From Methanolobus sp. (GTDB taxonomy: Archaea; Halobacteriota; Methanosarcinia; Methanosarcinales; Methanosarcinaceae), in NCBI RefSeq assembly GCF_016278365.1, contig NZ_JADQBZ010000005.1, positions 124,001 through 188,000 on the forward strand: a stretch of 64,000 bases of DNA, written 5' to 3'. The notes below the pieces were generated by a model. That model was given only the letters and a program-made list of their open reading frames with translations. It ran no database searches and had not been told where the DNA came from. The position numbers and the translations under genes are program-made. Numbering within the stretch: position 1 is the first letter of the stretch; each line of letters begins with the position of its first letter. Below, one piece after another: positions 51,357 through 61,558 of the stretch.

Positions 51357-52127
51357 TTACTTAGACGAGATTATGTAATTCATGTCCTCGATAGCCTTAC
51401 TCTGAGTCTTGATTCGAAAACTTTCGAGATAACTGGCTTTATACGCTGGTTTCAAAAGTGTTTTTTTCACAATACTTACTTTGTTCTCGGTCAACAAATG
51501 AATGTCACCTAGTGAATATAAATTCAAGCCATATTTATCTGCAATATATTGGAGTGTTTTTAAAGAGTAGAATGAAATATGTTGCCCGTGTGATAATCCG
51601 TAGTACCACCAATCAGATGGTGAAGGAACAGGAACTGGAAGAATTTCAGTTGAAAATAGGATATTCCTAGAAATACGTAGCATAGCCTCAATAGTAGTTT
51701 GTGGCTCCTCTAAGTGTTCAAAGCACTCAAAACAAGTTATTAACTCAATATCATCTCCTTGTTTATATTCGAAACCTCTGGAAAAAATATTCTCTGCATA
51801 TTTATCCGTCCAATAAAAGTCATATCCGGTATCTCTCATTAATCTTGTGAAAATGCCATGACCTCCCCCATAGTCCAAAAACTGTCCCTGTTTATTGAAC
51901 AATAGCCAGATAATGGCCGAAGTTATATTGCGCAGGCGAATATTTCTACTTAATATTCCCGTATCTTCTATATTTATAGGATTTATGTAGGCCCTGCCTA
52001 ACCAGTAAGGTTCTTCGGTTTGTAGAAACCCGCAATTATCGCAAAAAAAGTAATCTATTTCCAAATCTCCAAGTATTATTGATTTGAAAGCCCAGTTGCT
52101 TTCACCATTACAGATTCTGCATTTCAT
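51357..52127 (-). CDS. Class I SAM methyltransferase with N-terminal zinc-binding cysteines
   Basis: A 256-residue protein starting MKCRICNGESNWAFKS, with FFCDNCGFLQTEEPYW completing a CxxC...CxxC zinc site. The SAM region is FLDYGGGHGIFTRLMRDTG, followed by ELITCFECFEHLEEPQTTIE. The layout matches the C-methyltransferase/glycan methyltransferase group in which zinc-ribbon and SAM domain are joined. It overlaps the GT4 gene upstream by 4 nt. The target is not known; a sugar nucleotide or glycan end is likely from context. Confidence 0.83.
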   Translation of the reverse strand: MKCRICNGESNWAFKSIILGDLEIDYFFCDNCGFLQTEEPYWLGRAYINPINIEDTGILSRNIRLRNITSAIIWLLFNKQGQFLDYGGGHGIFTRLMRDTGYDFYWTDKYAENIFSRGFEYKQGDDIELITCFECFEHLEEPQTTIEAMLRISRNILFSTEILPVPVPSPSDWWYYGLSHGQHISFYSLKTLQYIADKYGLNLYSLGDIHLLTENKVSIVKKTLLKPAYKASYLESFRIKTQSKAIEDMNYIISSK

Positions 52128-53311
52128 TCTATTTCCTTCAATATATGTTCCAAATGTCCCTTTAACTCAGTATAATATGCTTCTATTGAATGACTTTTTC
52201 TAGTGTCCTCAAAACATTTTATAGATCTTAGTCTTAAATTGCTTTCTTCTGTATTTAAAGCTATACTTACTGTTTCATGGATAGAATCAATATCAATGCT
52301 TGGTATTAAATACCCAAAGTCTTTGATTCTGATGCCTGCGTTTTTTGTGACGACCGGTATTATTCCATTTGCCATTAAATTAACTATTGAGCTTGGCTCA
52401 CCTTCAGAACAAGATGGAAAGATAGCAAATAAGCATTTTTCTATCAAATCTCTAAATAGATTCGATGTTATATCAATAAACCCGTATGTATGAATATTAG
52501 GGGTATTATAAAGTTCTTCATGGTATATACCTTGAAATCCAGGTTCATTGTCTATGGGCCCACATATGTGTAAATGTAAATCTGGATGTTGGTAAAAATA
52601 TTCTAGTAATAGATCTAGTCCTTTATGTATAAGGCCAGAGCTTCCGAACCATAAAAAATGATATTTTGCATTTTTGTAGTCTTTTGTGTTTATTATATCC
52701 TCAACTTTTTTTGCTTCTATTACACTATAATATGTCACGGGTGTATTATATATTTCTCCTTCAAAGAATAATTTATAACTGTTCAAAACTTCCTCATTAC
52801 CCAAAGTTATAATTGCATCTACTAGAGTTGTTTGAATGGACCATGCTTTATCTACAATCCTCCCGGATTCAGGCAACCACCTCTTTTTTTTCACATAAAC
52901 TTCTTTAATACGGCTGAGAGAATTGTGATTTTGTGAACAGATATGCATGCCTGTGCCATAATAAACAGTAATAATTTTATTCTTTCTGCCGAAAAAACTT
53001 CCAATTAGAGGTTCTCCAAAACCAAAAACTACTGAATACTTGAAATAATTTATTTTACTTTCAAAGTCATAGTTATACACATCCACATTAAATCCCAAAT
53101 CTCTAAAAACCTCAGCAATTATAATTGATTCATTAAAATTTGTGTGCGTGTAATTAGGAGAATCGGACTTAAATGGTGCAACAATATAAGACAGCAAAAC
53201 ATTTTTTTTAAAATCTGTTTTATAATAATTAATGACAGGCTTACATGTATACTTCAAAACTAACTTCTTGAGTGGCTGCGGCACAATTTTATTAAAGAAC
53301 TTAATCTTCAT
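52124..53311 (-). CDS. Glycosyltransferase, GT4-like
   Basis: A 395-residue GT-B protein. The C-terminal domain reads FLWFGSSGLIHKGLDLLLEY, then HLHICGPIDNEPGF, and IFPSCSEGEPSSIVNLMANG as the donor-binding loop with the conserved Glu. The N-terminal domain contains an aromatic, Lys-rich region and no membrane helix. Its start overlaps the end of the gene at 53301-54299 by 11 nt. Donor and acceptor unknown. Confidence 0.82.
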   Translation of the reverse strand: MKIKFFNKIVPQPLKKLVLKYTCKPVINYYKTDFKKNVLLSYIVAPFKSDSPNYTHTNFNESIIIAEVFRDLGFNVDVYNYDFESKINYFKYSVVFGFGEPLIGSFFGRKNKIITVYYGTGMHICSQNHNSLSRIKEVYVKKKRWLPESGRIVDKAWSIQTTLVDAIITLGNEEVLNSYKLFFEGEIYNTPVTYYSVIEAKKVEDIINTKDYKNAKYHFLWFGSSGLIHKGLDLLLEYFYQHPDLHLHICGPIDNEPGFQGIYHEELYNTPNIHTYGFIDITSNLFRDLIEKCLFAIFPSCSEGEPSSIVNLMANGIIPVVTKNAGIRIKDFGYLIPSIDIDSIHETVSIALNTEESNLRLRSIKCFEDTRKSHSIEAYYTELKGHLEHILKEIE

Positions 53312-54299
53312 GAATCCCTCGTAATTGCCTTATAGTTTTATTAAGTTTCACTTTTTTCAAGAAATCAGAAGCCAGACTTAGAGCGATTCCTCGATAAAGA
53401 GCCGGTTTTAATTTTTCATTAAATAGTTTCATATCGTACTCAGAGTATGGCATGAACATTTGAGAAATAGGTTTATGCTGCAAAACATCTAAAAACTCAT
53501 GCTTATCAATAAAATGATTGTCTGTTGCTTGTCCACTAGCATGTGCTCCATCCACTCCAATGTTAGATATTAAATTCTGCGTAGGTGTAATGCAAAGTCT
53601 CGAGTTCATAAAGCAGTGATAAAACCACTGAATATCCCAAGTGTCCACATCTCCATGTTTAATTAAGTCGAATGTTCTTTTTAAATATAGATAAAATAAA
53701 TAATTAGGACATTTGTATCTAAGCTGGTTTGGATTAAGTGTCGAGTATATCTTCATTTCTACATCGTAGTTCAGCCATGCTCTACGCCAACTTGCCCATC
53801 CCCAAATAGCAAAATAATTTGAATAAAAATAAGTCCCAGGCATTCGAAGATTGCAGTTTGTCATATAATTTGTGCCTGTGATCATTCCTATTTGTTCATT
53901 GTCTTTATACTTCTCCAGCAACTCCTCGCAGAACCAAAAAAAGCTCTGGTTTGGGAGACAGTCATCTTCAAGTATTATACCCATCTCTTCATTCTCAAAA
54001 AACCAGTCTATTGCACCGCTTACAGCATATTTACATCCCAAATTCTGCTCTCTAAAAAGTGTTTTTACTTCACATTCCCAATCTATATTGTTGATTATAT
54101 GCTCTCTTACCTGCTTTACCTTTTCAGATTCTCCCGCTTTATATTTTCTAGGCCCATCAGCAGCTATATAGAGTCTGGGTGGTTTTGCTCTTTTTATCTC
54201 TTCAAATACTTTTTTTGTTGTTGTGGGGCGATTAAAGACTAAGAAAAGAATAGGTGCATTAAGGGAATGTGAAGATACAAAACTATTATTTTTCATCAT
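53301..54299 (-). CDS. Glycosyltransferase, GT-A type (paralogue pair, copy B)
   Basis: A 332-residue protein from ATG 54299 (MMKNNSFVSSHS); the frame extends upstream to 54362 but the extra residues look like translated spacer. It shares with 47866-48777 the blocks APILFLVFNRPTTTKKVFEE, IILEDDCLPNQSFF (metal site) and FAIWGWASWRRAWLNYDVEM. The C-terminal part differs, suggesting different acceptors. It lies between an FkbM gene and a GT4-like gene. Confidence 0.82.
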   Translation of the reverse strand: MMKNNSFVSSHSLNAPILFLVFNRPTTTKKVFEEIKRAKPPRLYIAADGPRKYKAGESEKVKQVREHIINNIDWECEVKTLFREQNLGCKYAVSGAIDWFFENEEMGIILEDDCLPNQSFFWFCEELLEKYKDNEQIGMITGTNYMTNCNLRMPGTYFYSNYFAIWGWASWRRAWLNYDVEMKIYSTLNPNQLRYKCPNYLFYLYLKRTFDLIKHGDVDTWDIQWFYHCFMNSRLCITPTQNLISNIGVDGAHASGQATDNHFIDKHEFLDVLQHKPISQMFMPYSEYDMKLFNEKLKPALYRGIALSLASDFLKKVKLNKTIRQLRGIHED

Positions 54300-54375
54300 A
54301 TTACCTGTAATAATTATATAGACTAAAAACGGAAATGCGCTTGTTGTAATGCTTCTTTCCATTTTAGAGAAGTAA

Positions 54376-55278
54376 TCATTTAAGTATTGTTTCTCCTTTT
54401 TTTATCGCTAGAATATTTTGATATCCATATAACTCGCATAAGATGGGCACATACGGGTCTAGCGGAATTAGCCCACATGGTAGTAACCTAAATAAACGGT
54501 AGCCTTCAAGGATTTTTGTAAACTCATAAAAAGTTGTTTTTGAAACAACGTTCATTTCATTAAATTCAAAGTGTATATACTTCACATTGTACTTTTTGAT
54601 AGTCTTTAGAGCTCCTAGTAGAACTGCTTTTTCATGCCCTTCTGTGTCTATCTTTAACAAATCGACTTCTTTTACAGCGCCTATATTTGCGCTAAACATT
54701 ATTTCATCTAATGTAAGCATTTGCACAGAATACTTTTTTGGTTCTTGTTTTGAGCAATGGATATCAACTATCACATCCTTATATAATGAGGCATGTTGAC
54801 TTCCGCCTTCACAGTTTCCATAATCAAATATGTCTACAATTCCTTTTTCATCACTCACTGCCATGTTTAATGTTGTAACGTTCCTTGAGTCACTGTACTT
54901 GGCTTCAAGTCTTTTATATGTAATTGGGTGAGCTTCAATAGCAAAAATGACCGAAGTCGGATTGTTCTCCAACAAGAGATCAATATAACTTCCTTCATTC
55001 GATCCAACATCAATAACCATACTCAAAGACCCTATCTTTGCAAGTTTTCGTATAAGCCATTGCTCACCGGATACTTTATTGTTTTCATAATTAAAGATAC
55101 CTATACCATTCAAGCTGTGAAGAAAGAGAAAACGATTAATTTTGTAAAAATACGGTTTTGCTAAATATATCTGGATAAGCCTTGTAATTAATCTCATCTG
55201 CCAACACTTCCATGTTTTTTGTTGCCGCTTTCTGCCCACCATTGTTGATGTTCTTGTAGCGTTTTCGTTTATAAACAT
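54376..55278 (-). CDS. FkbM family methyltransferase
   Basis: A 300-residue protein; the first ATG at 55278 adds a basic N-terminus, while ATG 55197 (MRLITRLIQIYLAKP) would give 273 residues. The FkbM signature is MVIDVGSNEGSYIDLLLENN followed by FAIEAHPITYKRLEAKYSD, and DLLKIDTEGHEKAVLLGALK. These enzymes O-methylate sugars or related hydroxyls; here probably a glycan residue. AT-rich, in the middle of the locus. Confidence 0.88.
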   Translation of the reverse strand: MFINENATRTSTMVGRKRQQKTWKCWQMRLITRLIQIYLAKPYFYKINRFLFLHSLNGIGIFNYENNKVSGEQWLIRKLAKIGSLSMVIDVGSNEGSYIDLLLENNPTSVIFAIEAHPITYKRLEAKYSDSRNVTTLNMAVSDEKGIVDIFDYGNCEGGSQHASLYKDVIVDIHCSKQEPKKYSVQMLTLDEIMFSANIGAVKEVDLLKIDTEGHEKAVLLGALKTIKKYNVKYIHFEFNEMNVVSKTTFYEFTKILEGYRLFRLLPCGLIPLDPYVPILCELYGYQNILAIKKGETILK

Positions 55279-55355
55279 TATTCCTTTAAGTTGTTAACAA
55301 AACAATAGATAAGTAATTATTTTGTCTTTATTGTGTTAACTGTTGTATTAAATAT

Positions 55356-56666
55356 TTATCTTTCCATAAACACCCTCAATTTTCTGTAAGTACGAAAAGG
55401 ATTTATTGAATTAGTGGATAACCACAAGTTTCTACGAAGAGGTTTCACGAATATCAAACTCAGATAACTTGCAATCGCATATGAAATCACTGTTGCTATT
55501 GCTGCTCCTTCTATTCCGAGTATAGGAATTAATAATGCATTCAAGGCGATATTGGAAATTGCACCTATGAATGTTCTATAAAAGGAGAACTGCATATAAT
55601 TTTCTATTATTAGCCACTGAGAATTTGCTACACCCAAGAATACAAAAACTGCAGCCCATATATGTATCTTTAATACAGATGCAGCACCAGCATACTCAAT
55701 ACCATAAATCAATGTAATTATCCAGTCGCCTAAGAATGTAATGGGGATGGCTATGAATATAGCAATCCAAACAACAATCCCATATAGAAGTTCTAACCTT
55801 TCTTCATACAATTTATCTGATATTTTCTTACTTTCAACTATTGCTGGAAAAAAAGAACCCACAATTACAACTGGAACAAAATACCAAGCTTCAGATAATA
55901 TTACAGCTGATGAATATAGTCCCACAGCTTGGGTATTCATCATTTCTTTAAGCATTACTTGATCAATTTTCATATAAACGCTAACAAATATTGATGAAAA
56001 CATGAGTGGCCATGAACTTTGAATCAATGACTTTGCTATCTCAAAATCAAATACCCATGACAAAATATAATTTCCTCGCAATTTATAAACTAAGATGTAT
56101 CCGAATGCGAGAAGTATGTTCTCAAGAAGAATAAGGACTGCGAACCATACGAGTGAAGCCTCTACAGACATTAGATATATTTTCAATGCTGCAATACCGA
56201 TTGTTGACCAAAATCGAATTATGACTGTAAATTTTGACTGTACTTGTGCCTGAAAGTAGAAATCCACTACATTTATTGCTTGAAACAATGTTCCGACAGC
56301 TATAATAAATATCAGCAAATTAGTAAAGGAGTCATTGGATGTAAAATGGACGCCAATTGTCAAAAGTACTAGGACTAGAAATGCACCTGCAGCCTTAAGC
56401 CAAAAGGCAGTCCCAAGAAGCAAATCTTTTTTTCTATCATTTTTAATCAATTCTCTGATCACAATTTGTTCCATACCAAGAGCTGAAATAGCTGTAAAAA
56501 GAGCTACGAAACCTATTGAATAATTAAGTAAACCAAACTGTTCAGGACCCAAATATCGGGCAACATAAATACTTACAAAAAATGAAACTGAAAGTCTCAC
56601 AACTTGTTCAAAAAAAAGCCAAGATGTATTAAAGAAGTACTTTTTAAATCCTTCCGATTTAAGCAA
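55356..56666 (-). CDS. Wzx-type polysaccharide flippase
   Basis: A 436-residue membrane protein with about 12-14 helices. The N-terminus NTSWLFFEQVVRLSVSFFVS and YVARYLGPEQFGLLNYSIGF is typical of the oligosaccharide flippases (MOP superfamily). It would turn lipid-linked glycans to the outside face, where AglB could use them. No Wzy-type polymerase or ABC exporter is seen in the locus. It precedes the FkbM gene by 77 nt on the minus strand. Confidence 0.9.
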   Translation of the reverse strand: MLKSEGFKKYFFNTSWLFFEQVVRLSVSFFVSIYVARYLGPEQFGLLNYSIGFVALFTAISALGMEQIVIRELIKNDRKKDLLLGTAFWLKAAGAFLVLVLLTIGVHFTSNDSFTNLLIFIIAVGTLFQAINVVDFYFQAQVQSKFTVIIRFWSTIGIAALKIYLMSVEASLVWFAVLILLENILLAFGYILVYKLRGNYILSWVFDFEIAKSLIQSSWPLMFSSIFVSVYMKIDQVMLKEMMNTQAVGLYSSAVILSEAWYFVPVVIVGSFFPAIVESKKISDKLYEERLELLYGIVVWIAIFIAIPITFLGDWIITLIYGIEYAGAASVLKIHIWAAVFVFLGVANSQWLIIENYMQFSFYRTFIGAISNIALNALLIPILGIEGAAIATVISYAIASYLSLIFVKPLRRNLWLSTNSINPFRTYRKLRVFMER

Positions 56667-56740
56667 TTGTTCCCCTCATTTTATCTATTGAAGTGAGACT
56701 TATTCAAAACCAGTCTTAAGAATTATAATTTTGAGCTAAC

Positions 56741-57778
56741 TTATACAGTTTCTCCTAAATCAGCACTCATCATCAATCTGACCAGTTTTTCAAATCCTGT
56801 TTTTGAATTCCATCCCAGTTTCTCTTTAGCTTTCGTAGGATTCCCTAGCAAAATATCTACTTCAGTCGGCCTGTAATAACGAGAATCAATTCCAATCAAG
56901 ACATTTCCACTTGCTTTATCGACTCCAACTTCATTTACCCCTTCGCCCTGCCACTTAATCTCAATTCCAACTTCCCTGAAAGCAAGCTCCACAAACTCCC
57001 TCACCGAATGAGTTTCACCCGTAGCGATCACAAAATCATCAGGTTCATCCTGCTGCATCATGAGCCACATGGCCTCAACATAATCGCCTGCAAATCCCCA
57101 GTCCCTTTTCGCATCAAGGTTGCCTAGGTATAACTTCTCCTGGAGTCCTTTCTTGATATTGGCCACAGCCATCGTGATCTTCCTTGTGACGAAGGTTTCT
57201 CCCCTGATTGGTGATTCATGGTTGAAGAGTATCCCGTTGCATGCAAACATGCCGTAGGCTTCGCGGTAGTTTATGGTGATCCAGTAAGCATACAATTTTG
57301 CTGCAGCGTATGGGCTTCTTGGATAGAAGGGAGTTTTCTCGCTTTGTGGGATTTCCTGTACTTTTCCGTAAAGCTCGCTGGTTGATGCCTGGTAGAATTT
57401 CGTTTTCTTCTCAAGACCAAGGATACGTATGGCTTCCAGAAGTCTAAGAGTTCCGATAGCATCGGAATTAGCTGTGTATTCGGGTGTTTCGAAGGAAACC
57501 TGCACGTGGCTCTGGGCGGCAAGGTTGTAAATCTCATCAGGTTGTGTTTCCTGTATGATCCTTATAAGGTTAGTTGAGTCAGTCAGGTCGCCGTAGTGCA
57601 TGAAGAAGTTCACATTTCTCTCATGTGGATCCTTGTATAGATGGTCAATGCGTGCGGTATTGAAAGAAGATGACCTTCGTTTGATTCCGTGTACGATATA
57701 TCCTTTGTTAAGCAGGAACTCTGCAAGATATGCGCCATCCTGGCCTGTAATTCCGGTAATAAGAGCTGTTTTAGTCAT
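56741..57778 (-). CDS. gmd: GDP-mannose 4,6-dehydratase
   Basis: A 345-residue extended SDR enzyme. [20 protein letters not shown] and [19 protein letters not shown] are the diagnostic N-terminal blocks; catalysis uses the T-E pair around [12 protein letters not shown] and YxxxK in [13 protein letters not shown]. It makes GDP-4-keto-6-deoxymannose, the common substrate of Fcl and Rmd in this locus. Mannose donor is supplied by ManC at 59860-61233. Confidence 0.96.
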   Translation of the reverse strand: MTKTALITGITGQDGAYLAEFLLNKGYIVHGIKRRSSSFNTARIDHLYKDPHERNVNFFMHYGDLTDSTNLIRIIQETQPDEIYNLAAQSHVQVSFETPEYTANSDAIGTLRLLEAIRILGLEKKTKFYQASTSELYGKVQEIPQSEKTPFYPRSPYAAAKLYAYWITINYREAYGMFACNGILFNHESPIRGETFVTRKITMAVANIKKGLQEKLYLGNLDAKRDWGFAGDYVEAMWLMMQQDEPDDFVIATGETHSVREFVELAFREVGIEIKWQGEGVNEVGVDKASGNVLIGIDSRYYRPTEVDILLGNPTKAKEKLGWNSKTGFEKLVRLMMSADLGETV

Positions 57779-57806
57779 TAGTATTGCCTCAGTTGCTGAA
57801 ACATCA

Positions 57807-58733
57807 TTATTCGGTACGTTTAAAGAATTCTATGGTTTCCTTTAATCCGTCCTCTAATTTTACCTTTGGTTCCCAGCCCAAAACTCCTCTCGCTCTGGTA
57901 ATATCAGGCCTTCTAACCTTAGGATCATCCACCGGTAGTTCCTCGTACACTATCCTGGATTTGCTTCCAGTTATTTCTATGATCCTCTCCGCAAACTCCA
58001 GTACGGTCATTTCAGTTGGATTTCCTATATTGACAGGATCCGTATATTCAGACATCATAAGTCTGAAAATTCCCTCTATAAGATCAGAGACATAGCAGAA
58101 AGACCTTGTCTGTTTCCCATCGCCGTAAACAGTGATATTTTCGTCCTTTAGCGCCTGATTGATGAAATTCGGGACCACCCGGCCATCGTTTGCCCGCATC
58201 TTGGGGCCGTAAGTGTTGAAAATACGTGCTATTCTTGTTTCAATGCCGTGGTGTGTGTGGTATGCCATGGTAATTGCTTCAGCATATCTCTTTGCTTCAT
58301 CATATACGCCACGTGGACCGATGGGATTAACGTTTCCCCAGTAGGTTTCAGGCTGGGGGTTCACCAGTGGGTCTCCATACACTTCTGAAGTTGATGCCAG
58401 CAGGAGTCTTGCCTTATGTTCCTTCGCAAGGCCAAGCATGTTATAAGTGCCAAGAGCACCCACTTTTAGCGTTTGTATGGGCAGTTCCAGGTAGTCGACT
58501 GGTGAAGCCGGACTTGCAAGATGAAATATGTAATCTATCTTATCGCCGAAATAGACAGGTTTTGTAATGTCGTGTTTTAGATATGTAAAATTTTCGGATT
58601 TAATGTGTTCGATGTTCTTTGTTTTTCCGGTGACAAGGTTATCAATACATATTACCTTGTGACCTTTTCCTATTAACAGGTCGCAGAGATGCGAACCCAG
58701 AAAACCTGCTCCTCCGGTTACAATCGATCTCAT
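57807..58733 (-). CDS. UDP-glucuronate decarboxylase-like SDR (UDP-xylose synthase)
   Basis: A 308-residue extended SDR enzyme. [20 protein letters not shown] binds [43 protein letters not shown] and [11 protein letters not shown] are closely like UXS enzymes, which convert UDP-glucuronate into UDP-xylose. No UDP-glucose dehydrogenase is in the window to feed it. It sits 28 nt downstream of gmd in the direction of the opposite gene order, so upstream of it in transcription is the nucleotidyltransferase (11-nt gap). Confidence 0.88.
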   Translation of the reverse strand: MRSIVTGGAGFLGSHLCDLLIGKGHKVICIDNLVTGKTKNIEHIKSENFTYLKHDITKPVYFGDKIDYIFHLASPASPVDYLELPIQTLKVGALGTYNMLGLAKEHKARLLLASTSEVYGDPLVNPQPETYWGNVNPIGPRGVYDEAKRYAEAITMAYHTHHGIETRIARIFNTYGPKMRANDGRVVPNFINQALKDENITVYGDGKQTRSFCYVSDLIEGIFRLMMSEYTDPVNIGNPTEMTVLEFAERIIEITGSKSRIVYEELPVDDPKVRRPDITRARGVLGWEPKVKLEDGLKETIEFFKRTE

Positions 58734-58744
58734 ATTATCACGCT

Positions 58745-59755
58745 TTAAAACTCAATAGAGGATGAATCCCCTATATTCAATGAATTGTGTTTTCCGATAA
58801 CGTTTGCGTCATCGCCGACAATGGAAGATTGAAGGTTGACGCTGGAAAGGTGCGTTCGCGAACCAATGACTGTATTCGATATGATCGAGTTTTCGATGAC
58901 CGAATCTTCTGCAATCGATGTGAACGGACCTACTACTGAATTCACTATTTTCACATTGGCTCCAAATATCACAGGTGGTATTATTACGGAACTGGTGCTA
59001 TCATATACTTCCTGCTTACTTTCCTGTTCGCTGAGCAATATCCTGTTGGCTTCCAGAAGCGATGTAGCATGCCCGCAGTCATACCAGCTTGACACTTCAA
59101 ACGTTTTCAGTTCACTGCCTCTTAAAACCATTTCCTGAAGTGCATCTGTTAATTGATATTCTCCTCTGGTCTTTACACCATTCTCTATCATCCACTCCAG
59201 TATATCCAGAAGAAGCGGTGTGTCCTTAATAAAATAAACACCTGCAATCCCAAGATTTGAAGATGGATTTTCCGGTTTTTCCTCAAGCCTCTCAATATGG
59301 GACGATTGCTCTTTAAGGTATACTATACCATATTTCCTGGGTTCCTCAACTTCTCTTACACCTATGGACGCAGAACACGCCCCGTTTTGACAGTATTGGT
59401 CATGAAAGTCCTTGTAACCGGATTTGAATATCATGTCCCCAAGGGCTATCATTGTTTCAGAGTCCCGGATGTATTCCTTTGCCAGGTATACTGAGTGTCC
59501 GAGTCCCATTCTGTTCTCCTGACAGACGTATCTTATGTTAAATATACTGCTGTAATATTTATCAACATATGATATCAGTTGCTCTTTTCGATAGCCCACT
59601 ATCAGTATTATCTCTTCAGGATGAAGATCTATCATTCTGTCAAGTATGTGCCCGATGATTGGTTTACCAGCAATAAATACCATAGGTTTTGGTTTCGTGT
59701 GCGTATGAGGGAAGAGGCGTGTTCCGGCACCTGCAGCGGGTATGATGACTTTCAT
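58745..59755 (-). CDS. Sugar-phosphate nucleotidyltransferase with left-handed beta-helix end
   Basis: A 336-residue protein from ATG 59755 ([20 protein letters not shown]); a TTG 12 nt upstream is in frame but less likely. The N-terminal GT-A-like domain has the [18 protein letters not shown] nucleotide loop and [14 protein letters not shown] metal region. The C-terminal 90 residues carry hexapeptide repeats ([20 protein letters not shown]). Related enzymes make UDP- or dTDP-glucose. It probably supplies the UDP-sugar for the decarboxylase-like gene that follows. Confidence 0.85.
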   Translation of the reverse strand: MKVIIPAAGAGTRLFPHTHTKPKPMVFIAGKPIIGHILDRMIDLHPEEIILIVGYRKEQLISYVDKYYSSIFNIRYVCQENRMGLGHSVYLAKEYIRDSETMIALGDMIFKSGYKDFHDQYCQNGACSASIGVREVEEPRKYGIVYLKEQSSHIERLEEKPENPSSNLGIAGVYFIKDTPLLLDILEWMIENGVKTRGEYQLTDALQEMVLRGSELKTFEVSSWYDCGHATSLLEANRILLSEQESKQEVYDSTSSVIIPPVIFGANVKIVNSVVGPFTSIAEDSVIENSIISNTVIGSRTHLSSVNLQSSIVGDDANVIGKHNSLNIGDSSSIEF

Positions 59756-59859
59756 GTTTATTCTCAATCAACTTCTTGGATGTAATCTAAATGAGAGCTT
59801 TCTGTTGAAATATAATATTTATTTGACCCTTATTATTTTAAATGAATATAAGGGTTGTT

Positions 59860-61233
59860 TCAGGCTCGCCCATATTCATCATCAAATCTCACAATATCAT
59901 CCTCTTCCACATACTCGCCCAGCTGCACCTCAATGATCTCCAGCGGGAGTCTCCCTGAATTTGACAGCCTGTGCTTCGAACCCGCCTTGATGAATGTACT
60001 CTCTCCTTGTCTCAGGAAGAATTTCTGCCCATCGTTCTCCACACACGCCATTCCCTTAACTACCACCCAGTGCTCGCTTCTGTGGTGATGGAGTTGCAGG
60101 CTTAGTTTCTTTCCAGGAAGGACCGATATGTTCTTTATCTTATGGCCGTCAGAGTTCTCAAGCAGCGTATAGGAACCCCAGGGACGATAAACGGTCTCAT
60201 GGATGTTTATGCGCTCGTCATTTCTCTTTCTAAGAAAGCCTACCACTTCTTTAACCTTCTCGCTGCTCTTTCGGGGGCATATAAGTAAAGCGTCTGTAGT
60301 GTCAACAACTATCATCTCATTTATATCGATAAGTGAAACCAGCTTTTTAGAATTGGAATGCACAAAGTTGTTGCCGGAATCGACAAATACATTCTGGCAT
60401 GAAAGAGTGCAATTATTGGACTTATCCTTCTCCCATTCAGCGTAGAATGCGTCAAAATTTCCAAGGTCGCTCCATTTACAGCCAAGCCTGACAACGCTGA
60501 CCTTTGAAGATTTCTCCATGATGCCGTAATCAATAGAAATGTTTGGCATCTCTGCATATATTTCCTGTATGGACCCGGAGTTCTCAAAAGCGTTCCAGAC
60601 ATCCGGGGCTAATTGCTGCACTTCTTCTAAAAAGACTCCTGTGTCCATGAGGAACATGCCGCTGTTCCAGAGACAACCTTCTGAGATGTATCTTTGCGCA
60701 TCTTCCTGGCAGGGCTTCTCCATGAACTCAGAAACCTTGTGACCGATCTCAAGCTCCTCTCCTGGCTTGATGTAGCCATATCCCGTATGCGGGGAAGAGG
60801 GAGCTATCCCGAAGGTCACCATGTATCCGGAAGTCAACTTTTCAGCGCCGGAAATGGTTTCCATTGCGATTGGGTCAAGCACATGATCTGAAGAAAAGAC
60901 ACCGACAACTGATCTTCCATGTGCTTTATCTATCTCTTTCATCCCGTAGCATATAGCGGGGAGAGTATTCTTTCCTTCGGGTTCAAGCAGCAGGTTCTCA
61001 ACAGGGAGATCATAACCAAGCTCTTCCACCTGCCCGATCGCAAAATACTTGTGGACCTCATTTGTAACGACATATATCTCTGATATGTCTGACACTTGCA
61101 GGCACCGTGATACGGTATCCTGGAAAAGGGATCTGTCCTTTATCTTCAGGAACTGTTTAGGATAGAGTTCCCGGCTAAGTGGCCATAAGCGTGTTCCCGA
61201 TCCGCCTGCAAGAATTATTGACTTTATGCACAT
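59860..61233 (-). CDS. manC: Mannose-1-phosphate guanylyltransferase / mannose-6-phosphate isomerase
   Basis: A 457-residue type II bifunctional enzyme. The N-terminal SIILAGGSGTRLWPLSRELY binds GTP; the C-terminal cupin with LQLHHHRSEHWVVVKGMACV is the phosphomannose isomerase part. It makes GDP-mannose, entry point for Gmd, Fcl and Rmd. First gene of the glycan locus; GCGGAGGA stands almost in contact with the ATG, an unusually short spacing. A phosphomannomutase is not in the window. Confidence 0.93.
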   Translation of the reverse strand: MCIKSIILAGGSGTRLWPLSRELYPKQFLKIKDRSLFQDTVSRCLQVSDISEIYVVTNEVHKYFAIGQVEELGYDLPVENLLLEPEGKNTLPAICYGMKEIDKAHGRSVVGVFSSDHVLDPIAMETISGAEKLTSGYMVTFGIAPSSPHTGYGYIKPGEELEIGHKVSEFMEKPCQEDAQRYISEGCLWNSGMFLMDTGVFLEEVQQLAPDVWNAFENSGSIQEIYAEMPNISIDYGIMEKSSKVSVVRLGCKWSDLGNFDAFYAEWEKDKSNNCTLSCQNVFVDSGNNFVHSNSKKLVSLIDINEMIVVDTTDALLICPRKSSEKVKEVVGFLRKRNDERINIHETVYRPWGSYTLLENSDGHKIKNISVLPGKKLSLQLHHHRSEHWVVVKGMACVENDGQKFFLRQGESTFIKAGSKHRLSNSGRLPLEIIEVQLGEYVEEDDIVRFDDEYGRA

Positions 61234-61478
61234 TCCTCCGCTTTAACTAAGTGGAAATAGTTTGCTTTGTATAAATAAACATACGAAAATATAAGTAAAT
61301 CACAGAGGGTAATCAGGTCCATATCTTTTAACTCTGGGTTAAAAATTTATTCCACTGTCATCATTCCTTGATCATACAGACAAGAATAGATAGGATAAGG
61401 GATCTATATCATTGGTACTGGACAATAAACGTTCTTTCCTGATAAACGGACAAGTCATAGTCCATTTCCTACTGCTCC
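61234..61478. other. Divergent promoter region of manC and nfnA
   Basis: About 325 nt (to 61558) separate the glycan locus from the divergent flavoprotein pair. For manC, read on the minus strand, CTTATATTTT near 61287-61298 is TATA-like. No ORF and no RNA gene recognised in this part; one palindrome near the right end is listed separately. Confidence 0.4.
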
Positions 61479-61495
61479 TACTTAAATCTTAAGTA
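61479..61495. promoter_or_regulatory. 7-bp palindrome upstream of nfnA
   Basis: TACTTAA (61479-61485) and TTAAGTA (61489-61495) are inverted copies with a 3-bp spacer, 64 bp before the start codon of the flavoprotein pair. AT-rich palindromes of this length can occur by chance, so this is only a candidate operator. Confidence 0.3.
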
Positions 61496-61558
61496 CTAGA
61501 ACTCTAATCATATGCACTATTTCTATCAATAATTATCAATCCCTAACAGTGTGATCAC

